A DNA stretch of 64,000 nucleotides, from positions 3,470,457 to 3,534,456 of the forward strand of contig NZ_CP129964.1 of assembly GCF_030503675.1 (NCBI RefSeq), written 5' to 3'. Under the pieces are notes generated by a model, which did not search any database, was not told the origin of the DNA, and saw only the letters and a list, made by a program, of their open reading frames with translations. Origin of the DNA: Lutimonas zeaxanthinifaciens. GTDB lineage: Bacteria > Bacteroidota > Bacteroidia > Flavobacteriales > Flavobacteriaceae. Position 1 is the first letter of the stretch. The number at the start of each line of letters is the position of its first letter. Of this stretch, positions 39,252-47,166 are shown piece by piece. The position numbers and the translations under genes were made by a program.

Positions 39252-39821
39252 ATGGCTGAAGCCCCAAAAAACAAGTTAAATCCTGATAAATGGGTTGAAT
39301 TGTACGCAGATTATTTGTACAATTATGCCATCACAAGGGTAGAGAATCAGGACCTTGCAAAAGACCTTGTTCAGGAGACCTTTTTTTCGGGGGTAAAAGG
39401 AAAAGACAATTTCAGAGGTCAGGCGGCTGAACGAACCTGGCTTGTCTCTATTTTGAAACGAAAGATCATTGATTACTACAGAAAGATCAACTCTGCGAAG
39501 GGGCAAAAGGAAGTCCGTATGAACTTTTATGATGACGGTGAAAAAAAAGGTAGCTGGATCGAAGAAAAAGCTCCTCAAAACTGGGGCAATGAAGCAGAGA
39601 AAAATATTGAAAATGAGGAGCTGAAGGATGCCCTTGATACCTGTATATCCAATTTACCTGAAAAGTACAGAATTGTCTTTTTGTTAAAAACCGTGCAGAA
39701 TTACGAAACAGAAGAAATTTGTAATGAACTGGGGATTACAGCGTCAAACTTGTGGGTGATAATCCACAGGGCCAGGATGCAGCTGAGAAATTGTATGGAA
39801 GCCAAGTGGTTTAAAAATTAA
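39252..39821 (+). CDS. ECF sigma factor
   Basis: This 189-residue sigma-70 family protein has region 2 (about 15-75, with NQDLAKDLVQETFF and RTWLVSILKRKIIDYYRK) and region 4 (about 125-185, with the helix-turn-helix YETEEICNELGITASNLWVIIHRARMQL spread over 152-180). Regions 1.1 and 3 are absent, as in ECF factors. A partner gene 10 bases downstream encodes a zinc-type anti-sigma candidate. It reads divergently from sdhC. The signal and target promoters are unknown. Confidence 0.92.
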   Translation: MAEAPKNKLNPDKWVELYADYLYNYAITRVENQDLAKDLVQETFFSGVKGKDNFRGQAAERTWLVSILKRKIIDYYRKINSAKGQKEVRMNFYDDGEKKGSWIEEKAPQNWGNEAEKNIENEELKDALDTCISNLPEKYRIVFLLKTVQNYETEEICNELGITASNLWVIIHRARMQLRNCMEAKWFKN

Positions 39822-39831
39822 AATACAGCCT

Positions 39832-40092
39832 ATGAAATTAATGTTAACCTGCGACGAAGCAACTGCCATCTGTGATAAGAATCAATATGGAGAGGCTAGC
39901 ATTTCAGAAAAGATCAGTTTGACCTTTCACCTTATAATGTGCAAGTATTGTAGAAAATATACCAAGCAAAACGATCTTATGACAAGGTTGTTTGGGCGGC
40001 TTCTTACGCGTTGTGATGAGACGCATGAATTAACTGAAAAGGATAAAATTGAGATTGACAAGAATTTAAAAAAAGAGCTAAAAAAGAATTAG
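39832..40092 (+). CDS. Putative zinc-type anti-sigma factor
   Basis: This 86-residue protein carries His33-x3-Cys37-x2-Cys40 (HLIMCKYC), the zinc motif of ZAS anti-sigma factors such as RsrA and ChrR, with an earlier Cys7 as a possible extra ligand. No transmembrane helix is present, so it would act in the cytosol, unlike membrane-bound anti-sigmas. It follows the ECF sigma gene by 10 bases and ends in a terminator, forming a two-gene unit. Redox or metal sensing is inferred from the motif alone. Confidence 0.75.
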   Translation: MKLMLTCDEATAICDKNQYGEASISEKISLTFHLIMCKYCRKYTKQNDLMTRLFGRLLTRCDETHELTEKDKIEIDKNLKKELKKN

Positions 40093-40115
40093 GATTTAGA
40101 GTAAAAGGCAAGCAT

Positions 40116-40145
40116 AGGTATTGAGAAATCAATACCTTTTTTTTT
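40116..40145 (+). terminator. Terminator after the sigma/anti-sigma pair
   Basis: AGGTATTGA and TCAATACCT pair around GAAA and are followed by nine T's. Confidence 0.85.
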
Positions 40146-40152
40146 ATCTTTG
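40145..40152 (+). promoter_or_regulatory. -7 box TATCTTTG
   Basis: It matches TAnnTTTG right at the end of the terminator T-run, 59 bases before the cardiolipin synthase ATG at 40212. TTG at 40121-40123 could be the -33 element, but it lies within the hairpin. Confidence 0.4.
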
Positions 40153-40211
40153 AGTAGCACCGTCTTTTACATACATATCATGCTTGATGGGGTGCTTTTG
40201 AAAAGAAGGCT

Positions 40212-41648
40212 ATGGATTATATAGAAACAATAAGGCCCTTCGCGCTGATCGTTTATTATGTTTTTATCAGTTTTGTTATTATCCTCATTATTCTCGATAA
40301 TAAAAAGCCTGAAAAAGCCTTTGCCTTTATTTTCCTTATCCTTTTAGTTCCTGTTGCAGGTGTGATTATTTATCTTTTGTTCGGAGCCCAGTATCAAAAA
40401 AGAAAACTATTTACCAAAAAACGCTATTTTGATAAAGTTTATCTTCATAAGATCAATCAGGCCAGCAAAGAGCTTGTCAAATCAAATCCATCCTTTGATT
40501 ATAAAAAGCTTCCCGTACTCTTTTACAATATCGAACAAGTAAGTTTTACGCAACAGAACGAAATCAGGGTGCTCAATAATGGAGAGGAAAAATTTCCGGT
40601 TTTAAAGGAAGAGCTCTTAAAAGCGAAACAAAGCATTCATCTGGATTATTATATTATCAAAGATGACAATATAGGCAATGAAGTCTTTAACATTTTATGT
40701 TCCAAGGCCCGTCAAGGAGTTCAGGTCAAATTAATTTATGACGATGTGGGAAGTTCCATCAGTAAAAACGGGTTGAATCGTTTGAAACTTTCAGGGGTAA
40801 GAGCATATCCGTATATGCCAGTTCTCTTTTCACGACTTGCGCATAAGGCGAATTACAGAAACCACAGAAAGATTGCTGTCATAGATAATGAAACGGGGTT
40901 TCTTGGAGGCATCAATATAAAAGATAAATACATCAACCCAAATAATTATGACCTTTTCTGGCGTGATACGCATTTGATGATCAAAGGAGAAGCCGTTATA
41001 GATCTGCAATATCTGTTTATCAGTGACTGGTTTTTCGTGAGTGGAGAAAAAATTGACCTGAGCGAAGTTCAATTTGAAAACAGGCACAAAATATCAAATA
41101 AGGTTCCAACCAGTATTCTGGGGAGTGATTATGGTAAGAATAATCAGACCATTATGGAAGCCTTTTTTGGCATGATTACAAGTGCACGAAAAGAAATCCT
41201 GATAACAACACCCTATTTTATACCGGATGATTCTATATTCAATGCGCTTAAAATAACCGCGAAAAGTGGCGTTTCAATCAAATTGATCATCCCTGAAAAA
41301 ACGGATATAAAGACTGCCTTCTTCGCTTCTCAAACCTACTTAAAAGATCTCTTGCTCAGCGGGGTCGACGTTTATTTTTACACCAAGGGAATGATGCATT
41401 CTAAAACCATGATCGTCGACTCCAAAATATCCACAGTGGGCAGTACCAATATGGATCAAAGAAGCTTTAGTTTGAATGCCGAGGTCAATGCTTTTATCTA
41501 CGATGCGGAACTGGCTCAAAAACTCAAGTTTCATTTTGAGGAAGATTTGAAGGATTGTTATAAATTGCAGATGAAAGATTTGAGAAACAGGCCCTGGTAC
41601 ATCAAAGTACTCTGTTCCATTGCCCGGTTAATTGCTCCTATTCTCTAA
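40212..41648 (+). CDS. cls: Cardiolipin synthase
   Basis: This 478-residue phospholipase-D-family enzyme makes cardiolipin from two phosphatidylglycerols. Two N-terminal helices (about 10-28 and 38-57) anchor it. Each half has an HKD motif: NHRKIAVIDNETGFLGG near residue 218 and MHSKTMIVDSKISTVGSTNMD near 397. The length and layout match ClsA. The next gene starts 10 bases after its stop. Some close relatives act on other phospholipids, so the exact product is family-based. Confidence 0.93.
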   Translation: MDYIETIRPFALIVYYVFISFVIILIILDNKKPEKAFAFIFLILLVPVAGVIIYLLFGAQYQKRKLFTKKRYFDKVYLHKINQASKELVKSNPSFDYKKLPVLFYNIEQVSFTQQNEIRVLNNGEEKFPVLKEELLKAKQSIHLDYYIIKDDNIGNEVFNILCSKARQGVQVKLIYDDVGSSISKNGLNRLKLSGVRAYPYMPVLFSRLAHKANYRNHRKIAVIDNETGFLGGINIKDKYINPNNYDLFWRDTHLMIKGEAVIDLQYLFISDWFFVSGEKIDLSEVQFENRHKISNKVPTSILGSDYGKNNQTIMEAFFGMITSARKEILITTPYFIPDDSIFNALKITAKSGVSIKLIIPEKTDIKTAFFASQTYLKDLLLSGVDVYFYTKGMMHSKTMIVDSKISTVGSTNMDQRSFSLNAEVNAFIYDAELAQKLKFHFEEDLKDCYKLQMKDLRNRPWYIKVLCSIARLIAPIL

Positions 41649-41658
41649 ATTTGCAACT

Positions 41659-42300
41659 ATGAATTTTTTACCTGAACATATAAATGAATATGCGGCTGAA
41701 CATTCTCAGCCTGAACCAGAGCTTCTTGCTGAGCTCTTTAAAGAAACCTGGCAAAAAGCCCTTGTTCCACGAATGATCAGTGGTCATTTTCAGGGAAGGG
41801 TATTGTCAATGATCTCCAAACTGGTCGCTCCTAAAACCATCCTTGAAATCGGCACCTATACCGGATACTCCGCCCTTTGTCTGGCGGAGGGAATGATCAA
41901 AGAAGGGGTTCTGCATACCATTGACCACAATGAGGAGCTGTATGATTTTCAAAGAAAATACTTTGATCGATCAGATTATGGTGAGCAAATTTTTCAACAC
42001 GCGGGTGAAGCTTTAGATATTCTTCCGGAAATCGAAGGCCCTTTCGATCTTGTATTTATCGATGCTGACAAGGCCAATTATTCGAATTATTTTAATGAGA
42101 TAATTGAAAAAATGAATCCCGGAGGTGTCATCCTATCTGATAACGTCCTGTGGAGCGGAAAAGTAACGGAGCCTCCAAAATTAAAGGACGACGACACCAA
42201 GGCACTGATTGAATACAACAAATTGATCAATCAGGATGAAAGAGTTGAAACCGTCTTATTGCCGATACGTGACGGATTGACGATTTCAAGAGTCAAATAG
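41659..42300 (+). CDS. O-methyltransferase (COMT-like)
   Basis: This 213-residue SAM-dependent enzyme belongs to O-methyltransferase family 3. The start is placed at ATG 41659 (MNFLPEHINEYAAEHS), the usual N-terminus; a longer reading overlaps cls. Motifs are the SAM loop LEIGTYTGYSALCLAEG, the metal-binding FDLVFIDADKANY and the SDNVLWSGKV segment with the second metal Asp/Asn. The substrate is unknown. A -7-like TAAATTTG at 41646-41653 sits six bases before the ATG, so a near-leaderless transcript is possible alongside read-through from cls. Confidence 0.9.
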   Translation: MNFLPEHINEYAAEHSQPEPELLAELFKETWQKALVPRMISGHFQGRVLSMISKLVAPKTILEIGTYTGYSALCLAEGMIKEGVLHTIDHNEELYDFQRKYFDRSDYGEQIFQHAGEALDILPEIEGPFDLVFIDADKANYSNYFNEIIEKMNPGGVILSDNVLWSGKVTEPPKLKDDDTKALIEYNKLINQDERVETVLLPIRDGLTISRVK

Positions 42301-42302
42301 GC

Positions 42303-42761
42303 TTATTGTTCCAGATAAATCCTGTAAATTTCTCTTTGCTGATCATATTCGTAATCGGCATTGTCTATCCTCGTCTCATTATATTTTGAAAAATTACAAC
42401 AGTTTTCTGTAAGCCTTTCTACATCAACAAAAAGGGTAAAAGCTTCTTGTCCATCCAATTTAATGACCACCTCAGCGATTTCAGTTTCCCAGCCAATTGA
42501 AGGAATTCTCAAGAAATTTATTTCTCCTCCAATGAACTGATACGCTCTTTCTGAACCATCAGATTTATTTACAACTTCAATCTGATCTTCTGTGTAGGTT
42601 CCGTTTTCAAACAAGTTTTCTCCCGATTCCTTATCCTGAATGTCAAAGGTAAAAATGAAGGGAGGTGTAAAGCAATCAATATCTTCGCAATCCTTGTCGC
42701 TACAAGATAGAACAACCATCAATAATGCCAACACAAGTGGTTTTAGCAATTTTTTCATCAA
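42303..42761 (-). CDS. Lipoprotein of unknown function
   Basis: This 152-residue protein has a lipoprotein signal (MMKKLLKPLVLALLMVVLSC, lipid Cys at 20). The mature part starts with more cysteines (CEDIDCFTPP), carries a predicted small beta-sandwich region and has a CC pair near residue 125 (ENCCNFSKY). I recognise no family. The stop is two bases from the stop of the opposing O-methyltransferase. A -7 box TATATTTG lies 23 bases upstream of its ATG. Confidence 0.75.
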   Translation of the reverse strand: MMKKLLKPLVLALLMVVLSCSDKDCEDIDCFTPPFIFTFDIQDKESGENLFENGTYTEDQIEVVNKSDGSERAYQFIGGEINFLRIPSIGWETEIAEVVIKLDGQEAFTLFVDVERLTENCCNFSKYNETRIDNADYEYDQQREIYRIYLEQ

Positions 42762-42784
42762 AGACCAATTTTAGTTAAAAGCCG

Positions 42785-42792
42785 CAAATATA
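42785..42792 (-). promoter_or_regulatory. -7 box TATATTTG for the lipoprotein gene
   Basis: It is an exact TAnnTTTG match on the minus strand, identical to the sdhC and tyrS boxes, and lies 23 bases before the ATG at 42761. Confidence 0.45.
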
Positions 42793-42875
42793 GCAAAACG
42801 TAACCTTTTCGAAATGATAAAAATCATTCTAAGTGACGCTGACAGGTCCTTTCAATAAAATTCAACTAAAATTAT

Positions 42876-44021
42876 TTAGTCGCCCCGTTTCTTCCATTGT
42901 GACAGAATCATCGCTTCCCTTTTCAGTAAACCTTTGGGGTCATTTTCATATCTATTCCTTCTCTCCTGAGTCAATGCTTCTGAGTTCCACCAGGCTAAAG
43001 TATCTCTAAGGCTTATTTTTAAATCTCTGCATTTAAGGCCGTTCTTAAAAGCCTTATTGTTTTTGATCCTTGCGGTACCGTAATTATTACCTGTGGGCAT
43101 AATCCAAGGAATAAGATAGGGAAGTTCATTCTTCTGTAAAAAGGAATAGTCTTGTATGTAAACATATGAGATCTCATTATTGAAGGTAGGTTTGATCTCA
43201 TTTGCAAAAGCATGCATTCCCTGTACTGTTTCCGGGCCCGCCGCGTTATATGTTCCCGCCAGATTGTTTTCGGCTAGATGGATCATGAATTTCGCAACGT
43301 CTCTTACATCGATATACTGAACAGGGTCCTCAGCTTTGCCGGGAATCAGCATCTCTCCTCCTCTGGACAACCTGATCGGCCAGTAGATAAATCTATCCGT
43401 CTTGTCTCCCGGTCCCATCATATAAGTGGGTCGGATAATGATTGACCTGTTTATGCCAAATGCCCTAATGGTTTCCTCTTCAGAAGTTGCCTTCATCACG
43501 CCATACCAGTATTCAAGTTTCGTTTCCTCATCCATTTTGCCTTTTGGTTCGGTCAATAAAACCGAATCTTTCTCATCAACCGAATCTTTCAGATACGGAT
43601 AATAGACCCCGGTCGATGAGGTATACATATAAAGGGACGCCCTGTCCTTTAGCAATTGCGCGGTTTTTCTGGTCCATTCTGTCTTTCTTCCTGAGTTGTC
43701 AATGACCAGGTCCCAATTTCCTTTTTCAATTGCTGAAAGGTCATTCTCCCTGTCTCCAATTAGCTGCTCTACCTTGTCAAATTTATCACGGTGCACGGTT
43801 GGTTTAGATTTTCCTCTCGTAAAAGTACTTATCTTGTGCCCCCTTGAAAGGGCGTAAGCTATCTGATGAGGCCCGAGAAAGCTCGTCCCTCCTAATATGA
43901 GTATCTTTAGCGATTTACTTTTTTTTGTCCTGCTAAATGACAATAAACTACTTCCTAGTAAGGGACTTGCCAATACTATCTGTCCGCTTTTTTTAACGAA
44001 ATTTCTTCTTGTTAGCTTCAT
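42876..44021 (-). CDS. Tat-exported NAD-dependent epimerase/dehydratase family protein
   Basis: This 381-residue protein has a twin-arginine signal (TRRNFVKKSGQ, Arg5-Arg6) followed by a hydrophobic stretch, so it is probably exported folded with its cofactor. The Rossmann motif is LILGGTSFLGPHQIAYAL (about 40-57), a variant of GxxGxxG, and the catalytic Tyr-x3-Lys region reads YWYGVMKATSE near 168-178. It lies four bases after the GH43 gene. Sugar-nucleotide epimerase action outside the cytosol is unlikely; an oxidoreductase-like role in polysaccharide use is a guess. Confidence 0.85.
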   Translation of the reverse strand: MKLTRRNFVKKSGQIVLASPLLGSSLLSFSRTKKSKSLKILILGGTSFLGPHQIAYALSRGHKISTFTRGKSKPTVHRDKFDKVEQLIGDRENDLSAIEKGNWDLVIDNSGRKTEWTRKTAQLLKDRASLYMYTSSTGVYYPYLKDSVDEKDSVLLTEPKGKMDEETKLEYWYGVMKATSEEETIRAFGINRSIIIRPTYMMGPGDKTDRFIYWPIRLSRGGEMLIPGKAEDPVQYIDVRDVAKFMIHLAENNLAGTYNAAGPETVQGMHAFANEIKPTFNNEISYVYIQDYSFLQKNELPYLIPWIMPTGNNYGTARIKNNKAFKNGLKCRDLKISLRDTLAWWNSEALTQERRNRYENDPKGLLKREAMILSQWKKRGD

Positions 44022-44025
44022 CTAT

Positions 44026-45699
44026 TTAAAATTTTTGATATCCTTTGTACGTAACCCAGTCAAAAACAGCTTTTTCCCTGGTATTCTTTCCGTTACCACT
44101 TGCATAGATCCCCAAATTGGCACCTGTATATTTTTTGCTTAAAACCAGATCGGCCGTTGAGCTGTAAAAGGATTCAAATCTTCTCCCGTTCAAACTATAT
44201 GCATAATAGTATTGATGATCTGAGGAAGTAATTTTAAAGGTTATATGCTCGAATTTTTTATCCAGTGCCGTCTCTTTTAGGATCGAAGTTCCCGTTTCAG
44301 TTGATACAAGTTTTAATTGAAGATGAATCTTATTGTTCTTTTTGATCAGCGTAAAACTGATGTAATTATTATCCTTTTGGATGATCAAAGCCCCTGCCTC
44401 CGACCCTTCTTTAGCCGGATCAAACTGCATCTTTACCTGATACTCAAAGTCACTTTCTGTTTGTCTGAAACCCATTAAGGAAGCTCTTCCTCTTTCCTGA
44501 ATTGTTTCCTTCAAAGTGTGAAGTGTCAATTTACCATTCTTCGCATCCAGTGAATAGGCTTCTTCAAGAGGAACCCTTCTAAAATTCCATGCCAGGCCGA
44601 GTTCAGGCTTGTCAAAGAAATCTATAAACGTATTGTTCCTTTTTTGCGACGTCCCCTGGAATACTATGGGGTTAAAGCGCTTCACTCTACCCGATTCAGG
44701 AGCAATCACCGGCCATTCATACTTATTTTCTTTCCAATCAAAAGGCTCTCGCTCCCACTGAACCGGAAGCAAAAAGGTTTCTCTACCCATGTTAGAGCCC
44801 CTATTTTCATCGCCTCGGATTCCGAGAGCCACCATGTACCAGCGCCCATCTTCTAATTCTATAAGATCTGCATGTCCGGTGCTATGCACCCAATTGTCAT
44901 AAGAAAGATGACGAGAGGTCATAATCGGGTTTCTGTCATTTGGAACATAAGGACCTCTTATCTTGTCACTTACGGCGATCATCATGGCATGATTATAACT
45001 GGTTCCTCCCTCTGCAATCATCAAATAATAACGGCCGTCTTTTCTATACATATGAGGGCCCTCTGCCCATACCCCTCCACAAGCTCCTCTCCACAAAAAT
45101 GATCTTTCTCCTGTCAGTTTCCAGTTGACCAGATCAATTTCCTGAAGCCAGATTTCTCCTTCGCCGGGAAAGTTGGGTTTTTCAGGAGAGTGCGTGCCTA
45201 CATACCAGGCTCTTCCGTCCTCATCAAAAAATATATCCGGATCAATGCCTGGCGCACCTTCCAAAACATGAGGATCAGACCACGGGCCCGCAGGATCCTT
45301 TGCTGTAATTATGAAATTAACAAAGTCCGTTTTTTTCGTATCCTGATGATAGTAGACATTAGTGGTAATTATATAAAACGTTCCCTGGTTATATCGAATG
45401 GTCGGGGCGTGAATTCCTCCATCCGACTGCACGTCTACTAAATTAACCTCATCATTGCATTGTTCTTTTCGGTGCAACCCATAGCCTATGATCTCCCAAT
45501 TGATCAGATCCTTACTTTTGTGAATCGGAAGTCCCGGAAAATATTCAAAAGACGAATTGACAATATAAAAGGCATCTCCTACCCTACAAATAGAAGGGTC
45601 GGGGTAGCCCCCTGGAAGAATTGGGTTGAGGAATGAGGCTTTTTGAGAAAAACCTTGAATTGATGCACTGATAAGAAATAATAATAGAATTCGTTTCAT
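44026..45699 (-). CDS. GH43 glycoside hydrolase (xylosidase/arabinofuranosidase-like)
   Basis: This 557-residue exported enzyme has a signal peptide (ending FSQ, about 19) and a five-bladed propeller with the GH43 acids: Asp34 (GGYPDPS) as base, Asp153 (GIDPDIFFD) as modulator and Glu213 (VWAEGPH) as acid. The C-terminal 200 residues form a concanavalin-like sandwich, as in GH43 subfamilies active on xylans and arabinans. It sits between a DUF6265 gene (20 bases before) and a Tat-exported epimerase (4 bases after). No SusCD pair flanks it. Confidence 0.9.
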   Translation of the reverse strand: MKRILLLFLISASIQGFSQKASFLNPILPGGYPDPSICRVGDAFYIVNSSFEYFPGLPIHKSKDLINWEIIGYGLHRKEQCNDEVNLVDVQSDGGIHAPTIRYNQGTFYIITTNVYYHQDTKKTDFVNFIITAKDPAGPWSDPHVLEGAPGIDPDIFFDEDGRAWYVGTHSPEKPNFPGEGEIWLQEIDLVNWKLTGERSFLWRGACGGVWAEGPHMYRKDGRYYLMIAEGGTSYNHAMMIAVSDKIRGPYVPNDRNPIMTSRHLSYDNWVHSTGHADLIELEDGRWYMVALGIRGDENRGSNMGRETFLLPVQWEREPFDWKENKYEWPVIAPESGRVKRFNPIVFQGTSQKRNNTFIDFFDKPELGLAWNFRRVPLEEAYSLDAKNGKLTLHTLKETIQERGRASLMGFRQTESDFEYQVKMQFDPAKEGSEAGALIIQKDNNYISFTLIKKNNKIHLQLKLVSTETGTSILKETALDKKFEHITFKITSSDHQYYYAYSLNGRRFESFYSSTADLVLSKKYTGANLGIYASGNGKNTREKAVFDWVTYKGYQKF

Positions 45700-45719
45700 C
45701 CTTTCTGAGCGTTTTTTCT

Positions 45720-46187
45720 TTAATGAATTCTTCTAAAATCAAAATCAACCTTTTCTCCTCCACCTGATATTCTGGCTTTCAAACCTGATTCCACCAGCTT
45801 GTATTCAATTTTTTTCGGAAACTCATTCTCTGCATTTTCACAGGTAAAACCTGAATTTGCTATTTCAGTAATTTTAAAAACCGTTGGGAAAGCATCTTTT
45901 TGTCCAAGAACTTCAAAATGCCAGTCCTTGCCTACTTTTGCTATTTTAATCGTTTCTTTCCAAATGGTGTCACCGTCTTTCAGGGTGCAGCCCATTCCCT
46001 TATATAATTGCTTGGATGACTTTTCCCAATGTTCAAAAGTCTGTTTTCCCGGAGAGTCATTGACTCTTTGCCAGGATCCCAATAACCAGGTGAAACTTTC
46101 TGATTGATTTTCAATTGTTGTGGTTTGATGGAAACCAGTAAAGGAACTTATGAACAGAACGACAATAATTAGTGCTGTTTTTTTCAT
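45720..46187 (-). CDS. DUF6265 exported protein
   Basis: This 155-residue protein has a signal peptide (hydrophobic 5-18) and the DUF6265 pattern SFTWLLGSWQRVNDSPGKQTFEHWEK, split here over residues 31-55. The fold is likely a small lipocalin-like barrel, by comparison with related domains. It is the first gene of a minus-strand unit with the GH43 and epimerase genes. No catalytic motif is visible and its role is unknown. Confidence 0.8.
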   Translation of the reverse strand: MKKTALIIVVLFISSFTGFHQTTTIENQSESFTWLLGSWQRVNDSPGKQTFEHWEKSSKQLYKGMGCTLKDGDTIWKETIKIAKVGKDWHFEVLGQKDAFPTVFKITEIANSGFTCENAENEFPKKIEYKLVESGLKARISGGGEKVDFDFRRIH

Positions 46188-46221
46188 TTGAGTAGTTTGA
46201 TTGGTTCCCTCTAAGATAAAA

Positions 46222-46246
46222 AAAAGGCAACATAATGTTACCTTTT
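46222..46246 (-). terminator. Terminator of the small frameshifted gene
   Basis: On the minus strand AAAAGGTAACAT pairs with ATGTTGCCTTTT and runs into eight T's. It lies 24 bases after the stop at 46271 and supports that locus having been a real gene. Confidence 0.7.
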
Positions 46247-46270
46247 AGATAGGTTGTTCAGATTTTACAA

Positions 46271-46481
46271 TCAGACAGTCTTCATAACCTTGCTAAGCAT
46301 TTCAGGATTTTTAGGAATCCAGTTGATAGCGGCCGTTGTTAAATTTTTATTTTCAACGATGATGGTATAACTCAAATCTTCCACTTTTTTTGAGGCCCTT
46401 CACTTTAATATATTCTTCCTGTTTTGAAAAAATATAAAGGAAAATCCTGACCAATGCAAAGGTTTTAAATGAGAATTTCAT
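46271..46481 (-). pseudogene. Small gene split by a one-base shift
   Basis: From ATG 46481 the frame reads MKFSFKTFALVRIFLYIF, then QEEYIKVKGLKK, and ends early as a 42-residue product. One base before GTG at the seven T's (46385-46391), another frame continues with protein-like sequence (VEDLSYTIIVENKNL, then AAINWIPKNPEMLSKVMKT) to a TGA. If the run were six T's the product would be 69 residues with no break. A terminator follows on the same strand. I know no family for it. It could be a decayed gene, a slippage-controlled one or a sequence error. Confidence 0.6.
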
Positions 46482-46493
46482 TACTGATTTTTT

Positions 46494-46501
46494 GAGCTTT
46501 G
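46494..46501 (+). promoter_or_regulatory. Weak -7-like box GAGCTTTG before the peptide-export cluster
   Basis: It differs from TAnnTTTG at the first base and lies 26 bases before the ATG at 46528. It is the best candidate in the gap between the cluster and the divergent small gene. Confidence 0.25.
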
Positions 46502-46527
46502 TCATTGATCAGTAATTATTAAATACT

Positions 46528-47166
46528 ATGAGGTCAGAAACCACTGAAAATTCTCTAAAATATTATTCCGAGGTTTATCGATATAGGTTCCTAAGGCGCA
46601 GCAATATGATTTACCTGATTCTTCTTTTACTGCTTCTTTGCCTGGCGGTTTCCCTACCTATAATCAGGGTTGATATTTATAAATCTGCTCCGGGAATTAT
46701 AAAAAGCACAAAAAGTAAAATTCTTTTAAAGAAAACAAGAGATGTTATTCCTCAGGAATTTAAAAACCTGGACATTCACAATTCTCTGTACTCCGGAAGC
46801 TCCATTGCTGAAATGTCTCCCCAGATCGACCTTTTCGTTGAATGTTATATTCCACCTCAAGAAATTGGCTCCCTGAAAAAGAACCAATCGGTGCAATTTC
46901 AAATTGATGTATTTGATCACAGGAAATGGGGATTGGCCTCTGGGCTAATTAGATATATCCCCAATGAAATAACACTGGAAAAAGAGCGGGCGGTGTTTAA
47001 AGTCATTTGCTCGTTGAATGAATCAGATCTTCTTCTAAATGAACATATTAAAGGTAAATTGATAAATGGAATGACCGTAAAGGCCCTTTTTTTCGACAGA
47101 AACGGATCCCTTCTTACTTTTCTTTTTAATCAGACTGATAATTGGGATTATACGACACGGGGATGA
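46528..47166 (+). CDS. Short HlyD-type secretion adaptor lacking the hairpin
   Basis: This 212-residue protein has a cytosolic start, one membrane helix (about 27-46) and a periplasmic part that keeps the end of a lipoyl-like region (GSSIAEMSPQIDLFVECYIPP, about 90-110) and the beta-barrel domain (about 111-200, with VQFQIDVFDHRKWGLASG). HlyD partners of C39 exporters usually have about 430 residues, with a long coiled-coil hairpin between the two lipoyl halves; here that part is missing and the frame is unbroken. The stop overlaps the exporter ATG (47163-47166). It probably binds the exporter but cannot reach TolC by the usual hairpin. Confidence 0.78.
   Translation: MRSETTENSLKYYSEVYRYRFLRRSNMIYLILLLLLLCLAVSLPIIRVDIYKSAPGIIKSTKSKILLKKTRDVIPQEFKNLDIHNSLYSGSSIAEMSPQIDLFVECYIPPQEIGSLKKNQSVQFQIDVFDHRKWGLASGLIRYIPNEITLEKERAVFKVICSLNESDLLLNEHIKGKLINGMTVKALFFDRNGSLLTFLFNQTDNWDYTTRG

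Noticed and set aside
44872..45441. Several plus-strand frames inside the GH43 gene
   Set aside because: They are antisense shadows with no conserved features.
47142..47162. Upstream start for the C39 exporter
   Set aside because: The conserved protease start follows ATG 47163, which overlaps the adaptor stop as ATGA.
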